Made by a program: the position numbers and the translations under genes. From Paenibacillus sp. JQZ6Y-1 (GTDB lineage: Bacteria; Bacillota; Bacilli; Paenibacillales; Paenibacillaceae): 64,000 nucleotides of DNA. This document shows positions 9,084 to 17,027 of this stretch, one piece after another (positions within the stretch are counted from its first letter, which is position 1; every line of letters starts with the position of its first letter). The stretch spans positions 1,488,001-1,552,000 of the forward strand of contig NZ_JBFDUZ010000001.1 of NCBI RefSeq assembly GCF_040719145.1. Direction: 5' to 3'. Below the pieces are notes generated by a model. The model made no database searches, was not told the DNA's origin, and saw nothing but the letters and a program-made list of their open reading frames with translations.

Positions 9084-10313
9084 ATGGTTGATCAACGATT
9101 ACATCTTTCATTGGACAAGCCATATATTCCACAGGAGCTAATCACTTATTTTCCTTCAGTGGATGAGTTGCACAGCGAAGATATGCTGTTGCATGACTAT
9201 ATAGGTATATTTTTTAAACAGAATCATGCGGATGATACGTGGACTCATTGTCAGGAGGTTGCGAATCAGGCGAATCAGCTAGCACAGCGATATGGTCAGG
9301 ATGTGCATACTGGCGTATTGGGTGGTTGGCTGCATGATATATCTACCGTGATTCCCGATCACCAAAAGCTGGAGTTAGCGCTACAATTGGGATTGGATGT
9401 GGTGGATGCGGAGCGACAGGTTCCCTTTTTACTGCATCAAACATTGTCTGCGTGGATAGCAGAGCATATATTTGGGCTAAATGATGCAGCGTTGCTAAGT
9501 GCGATTGGCTGTCATACTACGCTAAAAGGAAACATGCAGCCGATGGACAAGCTACTCTTTATCGCGGACAAGCTGTCATGGGCACCGTCGGATTCGGCGC
9601 CGTATATTGCCTTAATGCGGCAGGCAGTGGAGCATTCGCTGGATGATGCGATTGATGTGTATGTGGATTATATTTTCGGTGAACCGGGTAGGTTAGCGGT
9701 TGTACATCCATGGATGCAGGCTGCACGGCATACGCTGGATATGGAGCGATATTATCATTCGCTGCCTACGCTATCTGCGCCTATCGTCTGGGGACCAGTG
9801 ACAGCTTCTTTTCGACCAGCTCCTGCATTGTCATCCGAACAGCAAGCATTGATCAGCAATGTATCGATTGTGCCGATGGTGGGCGATCAGGTGGTCATGA
9901 TTCGACTAACGGATGGGCGCTGGGAATTGCCGGGCGGTACACTGGAACCGGGAGAAGCTCCACTGGAAGGATTACGACGCGAAGTGTTGGAAGAAACAGG
10001 TGGTACGCTAGTTGATTATACGGTATTTGGTTATTTTGACTGCCAATCCTGTGCGGATACGCCATATCGTCCACATATTCCGCATCCACGATTTATCCGT
10101 TTAGCGGGATATGGACAGGTGCAGTTGGACGGTCAACCGCTCAATCCATTGGATGGTGAGCAGGTGGAGATTGTGGATGTAGTGAGTATGGACGAGGCAG
10201 AGCTTCGCTTCCGCAGTACGGGGCGCCATGATCTGGCAGACTTTTATCAAATGGGATATCAAGCATGGCAGCTGTCACAAGCGGAACAGGATGTGCAGCA
10301 TGATCATTCGTGA
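9084..10313 (+). CDS. YqeK-like HD phosphohydrolase fused to a NUDIX hydrolase
   Basis: A 409-residue two-domain protein. Residues about 35-205 resemble YqeK, the HD-domain symmetrical Ap4A hydrolase: H55, H84-D85, H118, H144 and D162 are candidate metal ligands. Residues about 255-390 are a NUDIX domain; residues 285-307 fit Gx5Ex7REUxEExGU exactly (REVLEETGG). Both activities act on nucleotides, so the fusion probably cleans up dinucleoside polyphosphates or damaged nucleotides. ATG 9084 has GGAGGG upstream. It overlaps the GNAT gene by 14 bases and heads a four-gene operon. Confidence 0.88.
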   Translation: MVDQRLHLSLDKPYIPQELITYFPSVDELHSEDMLLHDYIGIFFKQNHADDTWTHCQEVANQANQLAQRYGQDVHTGVLGGWLHDISTVIPDHQKLELALQLGLDVVDAERQVPFLLHQTLSAWIAEHIFGLNDAALLSAIGCHTTLKGNMQPMDKLLFIADKLSWAPSDSAPYIALMRQAVEHSLDDAIDVYVDYIFGEPGRLAVVHPWMQAARHTLDMERYYHSLPTLSAPIVWGPVTASFRPAPALSSEQQALISNVSIVPMVGDQVVMIRLTDGRWELPGGTLEPGEAPLEGLRREVLEETGGTLVDYTVFGYFDCQSCADTPYRPHIPHPRFIRLAGYGQVQLDGQPLNPLDGEQVEIVDVVSMDEAELRFRSTGRHDLADFYQMGYQAWQLSQAEQDVQHDHS

Positions 10314-10830
10314 AGCAAGGATCGGCGATGATCTCGGCATCGCTACCGTTCATGTGCACAGCTGGCAGACGACGTATGCTGGTCTGCTCGATCGTACGTA
10401 TTTGCAGCAATTATCCATTAAACAGAGACAGCAGGCATGGAAGCAGCAATTAAGCCGGATGAATGACAGCTATCATTTGCTAGTGTTGGAGGATGATGCA
10501 GGAGTGATTACCGGCTTTATCAGTGGCGGAAGCAGTCGAGAGCAATCGGTACACAACCATGCACAGCGCGAGGGAGAAATCTACGCGCTGTATTTGCTAT
10601 CGTCCGTGCAGGGACAAGGCTGGGGTGGTCAATTACTGTCCCGTATGCTGGAATGGCTCAAGCAGCAGCATTATGATCAGGCAATCGTCTGGGCGCTGCG
10701 CGACAATCCGACCATTGCCTTCTACCAGCATTACGGGGCTGTGCCTGATAAGGAGCAAACGATTAAAATCGGCGGCAAACTGTATCGTGAAACCGCCTTG
10801 CGATGGAGCGATTTACAGCAGCGCTCTTAA
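10300..10830 (+). CDS. GNAT family N-acetyltransferase
   Basis: A 176-residue acetyltransferase. MIIREARIGDDLGIATVHVHSWQTTYAGL is the usual GNAT N-terminus, given here only as a landmark, and VQGQGWGGQLL carries the acetyl-CoA loop (Q/R-x-x-G-x-G). FYQHYGAV is the typical C-terminal strand. The start overlaps the HD-NUDIX stop, giving coupled translation. The substrate cannot be inferred; relatives acetylate ribosomal proteins, polyamines or antibiotics. Confidence 0.85.
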   Translation: MIIREARIGDDLGIATVHVHSWQTTYAGLLDRTYLQQLSIKQRQQAWKQQLSRMNDSYHLLVLEDDAGVITGFISGGSSREQSVHNHAQREGEIYALYLLSSVQGQGWGGQLLSRMLEWLKQQHYDQAIVWALRDNPTIAFYQHYGAVPDKEQTIKIGGKLYRETALRWSDLQQRS

Positions 10831-10855
10831 TAATACATAGGGGAGGAACATGAGG

Positions 10856-11407
10856 ATGAATATACGCACTTCTTGTTTATGTCTATTTGAACGGCAAGGA
10901 CGGTATCTGTTTCAAGAAATGGTATACGCCAGTAGTGGACGCATCATGTATCGTCCGATCGGTGGAACGATGGAATATGGGGAGCAAAGTATCGATACCG
11001 TCGTCCGCGAAGTGCAGGAGGAGATTGGCGCTGTGATTGAGCAGCCCATCCTGCGTTATGTGATCGAAAATCACTACACTACTCATATAGAGGAAATCGC
11101 TGAAAGCTGTGGTGTGGCAGTGGAGGAATTGCCTGCACAGCCGAAGCATGGGCATGATCTGGCTTTTATATATGAAGGGCAATTGCCGGATGCTCAGTGG
11201 TATGAGCGAGATGTCATTGAGGGGCTGGAAGGAGAGGTTACCTATCGAGCCGTATGGAAAACGTTGCAGGAAATTCAACAGCAGCAGCATGCCGTATTAG
11301 TACCGAATGGATTGCTGGAATTGCTGCTTGCGGATACAACGGAGGGACAGTATTCGTCGCTTGCCCATCATCGAGTACAATCGTTACCTTTGACTAAGCG
11401 GGTATGA
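10856..11407 (+). CDS. NUDIX hydrolase
   Basis: A 183-residue protein. The NUDIX box runs from GGTMEYGEQ to REVQEEIGA, matching Gx5Ex7REUxEExGU. An ATG at 10850 is only three bases from GGAGG, so 10856, nine bases away, is preferred. It hydrolyses a nucleoside diphosphate linked to another moiety; the actual substrate is not evident. It is the second NUDIX domain in this operon. Its stop overlaps the VanZ start as ATGA. Confidence 0.87.
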   Translation: MNIRTSCLCLFERQGRYLFQEMVYASSGRIMYRPIGGTMEYGEQSIDTVVREVQEEIGAVIEQPILRYVIENHYTTHIEEIAESCGVAVEELPAQPKHGHDLAFIYEGQLPDAQWYERDVIEGLEGEVTYRAVWKTLQEIQQQQHAVLVPNGLLELLLADTTEGQYSSLAHHRVQSLPLTKRV

Positions 11408-11838
11408 TGAGTAAAACAATCGCTACCTTTTTGTTGATAGCGTATACGCTATTGTTACTGTACTGGATGTTTTTCGGATTTGGTCGCCATGCACCTGATG
11501 CAAATACGCCATATCGGTATAATCTGATTCCGTTACGTACGATTGCCGATTTCGCGACGATGCGTATCGGGACGGTGATGGATCAGTGGATTAATTTGCT
11601 GGGGAATATCGCGGTGTTTGTACCGTTTGGCTTGTTGATTCCATTGGTGTGGAGGGTGCGTATGCTGCACTTTGCAGGCGTGTTTGCGCTGTTTATTTTG
11701 TTACTAGAGAGCGTACAGCTGATGACCAGACGTGGAGCATTTGATGTGGATGATATTTTTCTGAATACACTCGGTGCTTGTGTGGGGTATATAGCGTGGT
11801 ATGGCATTCGATATGGATTGGCAAAAAAGAAGATATAA
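11404..11838 (+). CDS. VanZ family membrane protein
   Basis: A 144-residue protein with four hydrophobic segments. The spacing YNLIPLRTI, then NLLGNIAVFVPFGLLIPL, then the charged DVDDIFLNTLGACVGY, is characteristic of VanZ-like proteins. VanZ gives low-level teicoplanin resistance by an unknown mechanism, but most chromosomal homologues have no known role. It is the last gene of the HD-NUDIX operon, starting within the upstream stop codon (ATGA). Confidence 0.88.
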   Translation: MMSKTIATFLLIAYTLLLLYWMFFGFGRHAPDANTPYRYNLIPLRTIADFATMRIGTVMDQWINLLGNIAVFVPFGLLIPLVWRVRMLHFAGVFALFILLLESVQLMTRRGAFDVDDIFLNTLGACVGYIAWYGIRYGLAKKKI

Positions 11839-11842
11839 CAAT

Positions 11843-11943
11843 CCCCTGTAGCTGCATTTTGATCGTCTACTGACCTGTTCAGAGATCATTTCTAGCGTTC
11901 TGATCACAGAGTCAACTTGTCGATGGCAGCGGTACAGGGGATG
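11843..11943. repeat. 101-bp extended inverted repeat
   Basis: Outer arms at about 11844-11857 and 11926-11943 (TCCCCTGTA against TACAGGGGA, GCTGC against GCAGC) enclose further partly paired segments, including TGAC with GTCA and CTGT...AGA with TCTGATCACAG. It lies between the convergent VanZ and MccF-like genes. It could be a bidirectional terminator or a structured RNA. Confidence 0.45.
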
Positions 11944-12090
11944 TTTGTTAGGGAAGTAGGTATTGCCATATATCCTAAAAATGAAGCTTTTTACAGACAA
12001 CAGCGTAACATGGTTCTACATCATATCCTGTTCCACAAGAAATGGGGCAATATATCCGCATGATGGTTTACCAAATCTGCGCTGTCTATA

Positions 12091-13179
12091 TTATTCGTCC
12101 AGCGTTTGAACAATCGTTCCCTTGCCACCTGTAACTGTAATCTCGGCTTGTGCACCATTGATTAATGTTACCTGCGGCGGAATGTGACCGATGTCTACAT
12201 TGTAGATCACAGGGAAATCCAGCTCATCAAATACATTATGCAGCGCATCGATGAGTTTGAAGTTTTTTACATGTGCATACCCGGCAGGGCGACCGATCAG
12301 TACAGCGCGAGTATGCTGGAACCAGCCATTTTGCTGCAATTGCCACAGATGACGGTAAATATCGGCGGCATTCATCTCACAACTCTCCAGATACCAGATG
12401 ATGCCGTCTTCTTTTCCATACTGTTCGACAAAGGAAGATACTGGCGCCCAAGCGGTGCCGATCAGCGGTGTCATTACATCTAGACACCCACCCAGCAATC
12501 GACCCGATACGTTGACCTTCGCGCTAGCTTGCTTTTCCTGACCAAGAATCTCCCAGCGTGTTGGTGCATCCAGCTTAAAGCCCGGTTTGCTAAAATCACT
12601 GCTAGATTGGTAATGGGTGGAGGATTGCTGTTCCACTGGTTGCCCCACTTGGGCGGTCAGCAGATCATACCAACGCGCTGTGATCTCATCATCTGCTCGT
12701 GCAATATCGACACCGCTCGGTCCATGAGCACTACCATAACCGGTGTATAGCGTATATACAAATGTTAATGTACTCGTATCGGAAAAGCCTAGAATCCATT
12801 TGGGCGGCAATGTCCGAATCGCAGCCCAATCCAGCAGTGGCAACAGCTCCATCAGGAATTCGCCGCCCCACGGTGGAATAATCGCCTTGATGTCTGGATC
12901 AAGCAGGAAGGTTTGCAGCTCAGCGGCTCGTTCTTTTTTTGGTAAACTCACACATTTATTGTCTGTCCAAACGCTCGTACCGATCACCGGCTCATAGCCA
13001 AGCGATTTCAAATAATCGCGCATACTATGGATAAGATGATGCAGTTGAGTCGTAACTCCACTAGATGGAGCAGTAACGGCAACCTTGTCACCGGGCTGCA
13101 GTGCAGGCGGGAATTGAATCTTCGCTGGATATGTAAAACTTGTCTCGCTATGGGATGAAGGACTAGAGAAATGGGACAT
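12091..13179 (-). CDS. S66 family LD-carboxypeptidase / MccF-like peptidase
   Basis: A 362-residue serine peptidase. GFSDTSTL (Ser133) is the nucleophile block, and YLESCEMNAADIY and the GHIPPQVTL region fit the Glu and His of the S66 Ser-Glu-His triad. PPWGGEFLMELLPLLDW is family-typical. S66 enzymes either trim murein tetrapeptides (LdcA) or inactivate microcin C-like peptide nucleotides (MccF). The length and long N-terminus lean towards MccF, which I infer only weakly. The start has AAAGGAGG. Confidence 0.87.
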   Translation of the reverse strand: MSHFSSPSSHSETSFTYPAKIQFPPALQPGDKVAVTAPSSGVTTQLHHLIHSMRDYLKSLGYEPVIGTSVWTDNKCVSLPKKERAAELQTFLLDPDIKAIIPPWGGEFLMELLPLLDWAAIRTLPPKWILGFSDTSTLTFVYTLYTGYGSAHGPSGVDIARADDEITARWYDLLTAQVGQPVEQQSSTHYQSSSDFSKPGFKLDAPTRWEILGQEKQASAKVNVSGRLLGGCLDVMTPLIGTAWAPVSSFVEQYGKEDGIIWYLESCEMNAADIYRHLWQLQQNGWFQHTRAVLIGRPAGYAHVKNFKLIDALHNVFDELDFPVIYNVDIGHIPPQVTLINGAQAEITVTGGKGTIVQTLDE

Positions 13180-13393
13180 CGGTTAACCTCCTTTGGATAG
13201 GCAAAAAATAATAAAGCTACAATATCAATAGAAATCCTTTCATTTTCAAGCATACCATACTCTTACATAGCACACAGAGTCATCGCAAGGATCAAGCAAA
13301 AGAAGAATGAAGGAAAAGAATGTACATATGAATGCACATCGTTTTCCTTCATCCTCATCCACGTATGACTACATCAAAAGCGGATCATACTTC

Positions 13394-14371
13394 CTACCAG
13401 AGACGATACGTAGCGAATGGCTCGCTGTAACGGAACGGCTTGCTCAGGTGTTCTAGTTCTGCCTTCACTTCATCACTCAGCGTAATATGGATGCTATTCA
13501 TATTATTTTGCAGCTGAGAAACGGAGGTAGCGCCAGCAATGATACTGGATACTGCCGGTTGCTCCATCAGCCATGCCAGCGACAATACCGCTGGGTCGAT
13601 GGACAATGAGCGTGACAACCAGCTAATCCCGTCTGCCAGACCGATACGCTCGCCTGTCATTAGTCGGTTAAATGAAGGATCCTTATCTGCGCGCGATCCA
13701 GCCGGCGCTTCGTCATCTTGGGAATATTTTCCTGTCAGAATGCCGCCTGCTAGTGGGAAATACGGAATGATGCCGACTCCCTGATCCAGACAGAGCGGAG
13801 TCAATTCCTGCTCCGGTGTACGGTCGGCAAGCGAATACGACGTTTGCAGGGAAATAAAGCGTTCCACGCCCAAACGGTCACTCAAGCCGAGTGCCTTCAT
13901 CAATTCCCAAGCTGCATAGTTTGATGCGCCGATATATCGAACCTTACCGGATTGGACCATATGCTCCAATGTACGCAGCGTTTCATCCAGCGGCGTATTG
14001 GGATCAAAGGTATGAATCTGGTACAGATCGACATGATCGGTTTGTAGTCGGCGCAGACTGTCATCCAGTTCACGCTGCAAATGATAACGCGACGAGCCAC
14101 GTTGATTAGCATCCTCGCCACGCGGCAATCCGGCTTTGGTCGCGAGAATGACCTGTTGGCGCTTGCCACTTTTCAGGCCTTCGCCGATAATTTCTTCGGA
14201 AGCAGTATTGGCATAAATGTTGGCAGTATCGATAAAGTTAATTCCGCTATCAATGGCAGCATGCAGAATTTGAATGGAGGTTTTTTTATCGGCACGTTTA
14301 CCGAAGGAATTAGTGCCGAGACCGAGCAGGGACACCTGCAAACCGCTGCGACCGAGATATCTGTATTTCAT
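13394..14371 (-). CDS. Aldo/keto reductase
   Basis: A 325-residue NADPH-dependent reductase. The N-terminus MKYRYLGRSGLQVSLLGLG, the FIDTANIYANTASEEIIGEGL block with catalytic Asp and Tyr, the Lys in ILATKAG and the His in VDLYQIHTFD make the usual catalytic tetrad. It resembles the YhdN/voltage-channel-beta-subunit branch. AAAGGAG precedes the start. It follows the ABC ATPase gene by 20 bases and is probably cotranscribed with it. Physiological substrate unknown. Confidence 0.92.
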   Translation of the reverse strand: MKYRYLGRSGLQVSLLGLGTNSFGKRADKKTSIQILHAAIDSGINFIDTANIYANTASEEIIGEGLKSGKRQQVILATKAGLPRGEDANQRGSSRYHLQRELDDSLRRLQTDHVDLYQIHTFDPNTPLDETLRTLEHMVQSGKVRYIGASNYAAWELMKALGLSDRLGVERFISLQTSYSLADRTPEQELTPLCLDQGVGIIPYFPLAGGILTGKYSQDDEAPAGSRADKDPSFNRLMTGERIGLADGISWLSRSLSIDPAVLSLAWLMEQPAVSSIIAGATSVSQLQNNMNSIHITLSDEVKAELEHLSKPFRYSEPFATYRLW

Positions 14372-14391
14372 AGATGAATGACTCCTTTCGG

Positions 14392-15174
14392 CTAATTGCC
14401 AGTTAGGCGGATGGAATAGCGCTCCCCCGGTTCGGGACGCACTTCCACATCGGTTTGGAAAAATTCGCTCAAGCGCTGAGAATCTAGCATATCTGCTGTA
14501 TTACCAGCAGCGAATACATCGCCATCGCGCAGCAGCAGCGTTTTGTTAAAGCAAGGCATAATCTCTTCAATATGATGGGTGACATAGATGAGCGTGGGCG
14601 CATTCTCCTGCATAGCAATTTGCTGAACCCGATGCAGCAGCTGATCACGTGCAAAGATATCCAAACCGGTACATGGCTCATCCAAAATGAGTAATTCCGG
14701 CGACGCCATCAGCGCACGGGCAATCAGGATACGTTGCCGCTCTCCTTGAGATAAGGTATCATAAGTGCGTCCGGTCAGATGCTCAGCATCCAATTGACGC
14801 ATGAGCAATGCTGCTTGTTCGCGGTCACTATCTGCCACTTCGGTATAAATGCCGATGGAGGCAAATTTGCCGCTGAGTACGATATTTTCCGCTGTATCGC
14901 GGCCATGTAGTCGCTGCTGTAATGAGGTGCTAACCCAGCCGATTTTTTTGCGATGCTCGCGTAGATCGACTTCGCCGAATGTCTCGCCAAGTACAGAGAT
15001 ACGTCCAGTCGTAGGCCATATGTATCCGTTGATCATGTTAAGCAGTGTCGTTTTGCCGGAGCCGTTCAGACCTAGCAGACACCAATGTTCGCCGGGCTGT
15101 ACCTGCCAAGAAACGTCGCCGATGATTAGACCGGTTTCCCGCCGCCAGCTGGCGTGCTGAATATCAATAATCAT
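14392..15174 (-). CDS. ABC transporter ATP-binding protein (YlmA/ModF-like)
   Basis: A 260-residue ATPase. Walker A is GLNGSGKTT, the signature is LSQGERQR and Walker B is LLILDEPCTGLD; the switch His follows in YVTHHIEEI. A GTG at 15183 abuts GGAGGA, so the ATG at 15174 is the better start. No permease gene lies nearby, so either it pairs with a distant membrane partner or, like some YlmA-type ATPases, acts without one. It is divergent from the ADP-ribosylglycohydrolase gene. Confidence 0.88.
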   Translation of the reverse strand: MIIDIQHASWRRETGLIIGDVSWQVQPGEHWCLLGLNGSGKTTLLNMINGYIWPTTGRISVLGETFGEVDLREHRKKIGWVSTSLQQRLHGRDTAENIVLSGKFASIGIYTEVADSDREQAALLMRQLDAEHLTGRTYDTLSQGERQRILIARALMASPELLILDEPCTGLDIFARDQLLHRVQQIAMQENAPTLIYVTHHIEEIMPCFNKTLLLRDGDVFAAGNTADMLDSQRLSEFFQTDVEVRPEPGERYSIRLTGN

Positions 15175-15279
15175 GCTGCTCACTCCTCCATAGATTACAT
15201 ACGATTATAGCATCAATTTCGTGCGGAATCATACGCATAAACAAGGAATATACCAACTTACCGAAAGGAACTATACCTT

Positions 15280-16272
15280 ATGAATACAATCCAACGCGTA
15301 CGCGACGGCATTATCGGCCTTTTTGTCGGTGATGCAGTAGGCGTACCTTATGAATTTCAAAATCGTCAAGAGATCGCTCGTCATCCAGCAACTGATATGA
15401 TCGGCTATGGCACACACAATCAGCCGCCGGGAACGTGGTCGGATGATAGTACGATGACCTATTGCTTACTGTACAGCTTGATGCTACATCCACAATTGGA
15501 TACCAATGATCTCAGTCGTCGCTTTATTCAATGGTATCGACAAGGATTATGGACGGCACATGATGAGCTATTTGATATTGGGATCGCGACTCGGCAGGCG
15601 ATTGCGATTATGGAAAGTGGCACTGTGCCAGTGGAAGAAGCAGGTGGAACGGATGAATATAGCAATGGGAATGGCTCACTCATGCGTATTTTACCATTGG
15701 TGTATCGATTGGATGGCATGGATATTGCTACACGGTACGAATGGGTACGCCGTGTATCTTCGCTAACGCATCGCCATCCGGTATCGCTGCTGGCGGGTGT
15801 GATTTATATTGAACTCGGCTTGGAATTGTTACATGCCAATGGACGTTCCATCGCCGATTGTTATGATGCGGCATGTCATACGATTAAGACGCATTATGCA
15901 CAACATGCGGAATATGCGCGATTTGAACGTATTGTAAACGGTTCGCTGAAGCATGTAGATGCAGACGATATTTCGTCGAGCGGTTATGTGCTGCATACGT
16001 TGGAAGCGTCGATTTGGACATTGCTGCATACGGATAATTATCGTGATGCTGTGCTGCTGGCGGTTAATTTAGGGTTGGACACGGATACAACAGGTGCGGT
16101 AACTGGTGGGCTTGCAGGTATTTATTATGGATATGAGCAAATTCCTTCCCATTGGCGGGAGCAGCTGGTGCGCAGGGAGGAGATTGAGGAAGTTTGCGAG
16201 CGCTTTGCTAAGGTGATCTCTCATGCACAGCATGGAGGCGTAGCAGACCAAGGAGGAGCGCAGGATGAATGA
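15280..16272 (+). CDS. ADP-ribosylglycohydrolase family protein (DraG-like)
   Basis: A 330-residue all-helical hydrolase. GLFVGDAVGVPYEF, DDSTMTYCL (Asp55/Asp56) and LGLDTDTTGAVTGGLAG near residue 270 are the three conserved blocks that place two metal ions to cleave ADP-ribose from protein or nucleic acid. No cognate ADP-ribosyltransferase is seen in the window. It overlaps the next gene by eight bases, so the two are probably made together. Confidence 0.92.
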   Translation: MNTIQRVRDGIIGLFVGDAVGVPYEFQNRQEIARHPATDMIGYGTHNQPPGTWSDDSTMTYCLLYSLMLHPQLDTNDLSRRFIQWYRQGLWTAHDELFDIGIATRQAIAIMESGTVPVEEAGGTDEYSNGNGSLMRILPLVYRLDGMDIATRYEWVRRVSSLTHRHPVSLLAGVIYIELGLELLHANGRSIADCYDAACHTIKTHYAQHAEYARFERIVNGSLKHVDADDISSSGYVLHTLEASIWTLLHTDNYRDAVLLAVNLGLDTDTTGAVTGGLAGIYYGYEQIPSHWREQLVRREEIEEVCERFAKVISHAQHGGVADQGGAQDE

Positions 16273-17008
16273 TAGCATCTGGGGAACGAAGCCGTGGACA
16301 GGTAAGCTGATTTTGCTCGGTGCACTGTTGGTAGCGACGTTATTCTGTGTGTGGCTTGGTATGCATCTGCGCGTGTATACGGGGCGTGAGCTGTATCGCT
16401 TTTTGAATTGGGATATGTTTCTCGCATGGGTTCCCGTTGTGCTTGCGCTCGTCTTGGATGGCATTTTACGTGTGTACCGTCAGCGACGTATACGTTGGCA
16501 TGGCAAGCTACTAGTTGGATTTGTGGGATTATGCTGGTTGTTATTTTACCCGAATTCAGCGTATCTGGTGACTGATCTCATTCATCCGTTTGTGCACTAT
16601 CGTCCGAATGGACGTTTTGTGAATGATCTGGAATTTTGGTATCATCTGTATCTATTTTTCAGTGCTGGTCTGCTTGGCTTGGGGCTGGGTACATATGCGT
16701 TATCCTCGGTTCAGCAGCATATTGCTGAAGCGTATGGACAGCTGCGCAGCTGGATTTTCGCAGCGATCATTCTGGTGTTGAGCAGTATTGGGATTTACAT
16801 TGGACGGTTTATTCGCTGGAATAGCTGGGATGTATTTACCGATCCCCACAAGATCATAAATGATGTTATGATGATCATTACAGACCCGTCGGAGTTTCAT
16901 TTTATGGTGATATTTACCGGCATGATCCTGATGATTAGCGTGCTGGGCTACATTTTGATGAGAGGCGGCATGTATATGATCCGCCGCACCAGCCAACGCT
17001 GGGGATGA
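16265..17008 (+). CDS. DUF1361 family integral membrane protein
   Basis: A 247-residue protein with about six to seven hydrophobic segments. The blocks FLAWVPVVLALVLD, LLFYPNSAYLVTDLIH and GIYIGRFIRWNSWDV match the DUF1361 family as I know it. No function is established. It is translationally coupled to the ADP-ribosylglycohydrolase and lies 20 bases ahead of the histidine kinase, so it may be transcribed with either. Confidence 0.75.
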   Translation: MNDSIWGTKPWTGKLILLGALLVATLFCVWLGMHLRVYTGRELYRFLNWDMFLAWVPVVLALVLDGILRVYRQRRIRWHGKLLVGFVGLCWLLFYPNSAYLVTDLIHPFVHYRPNGRFVNDLEFWYHLYLFFSAGLLGLGLGTYALSSVQQHIAEAYGQLRSWIFAAIILVLSSIGIYIGRFIRWNSWDVFTDPHKIINDVMMIITDPSEFHFMVIFTGMILMISVLGYILMRGGMYMIRRTSQRWG

Positions 17009-17027
17009 TGAAGGAGTGCGAAGAACG

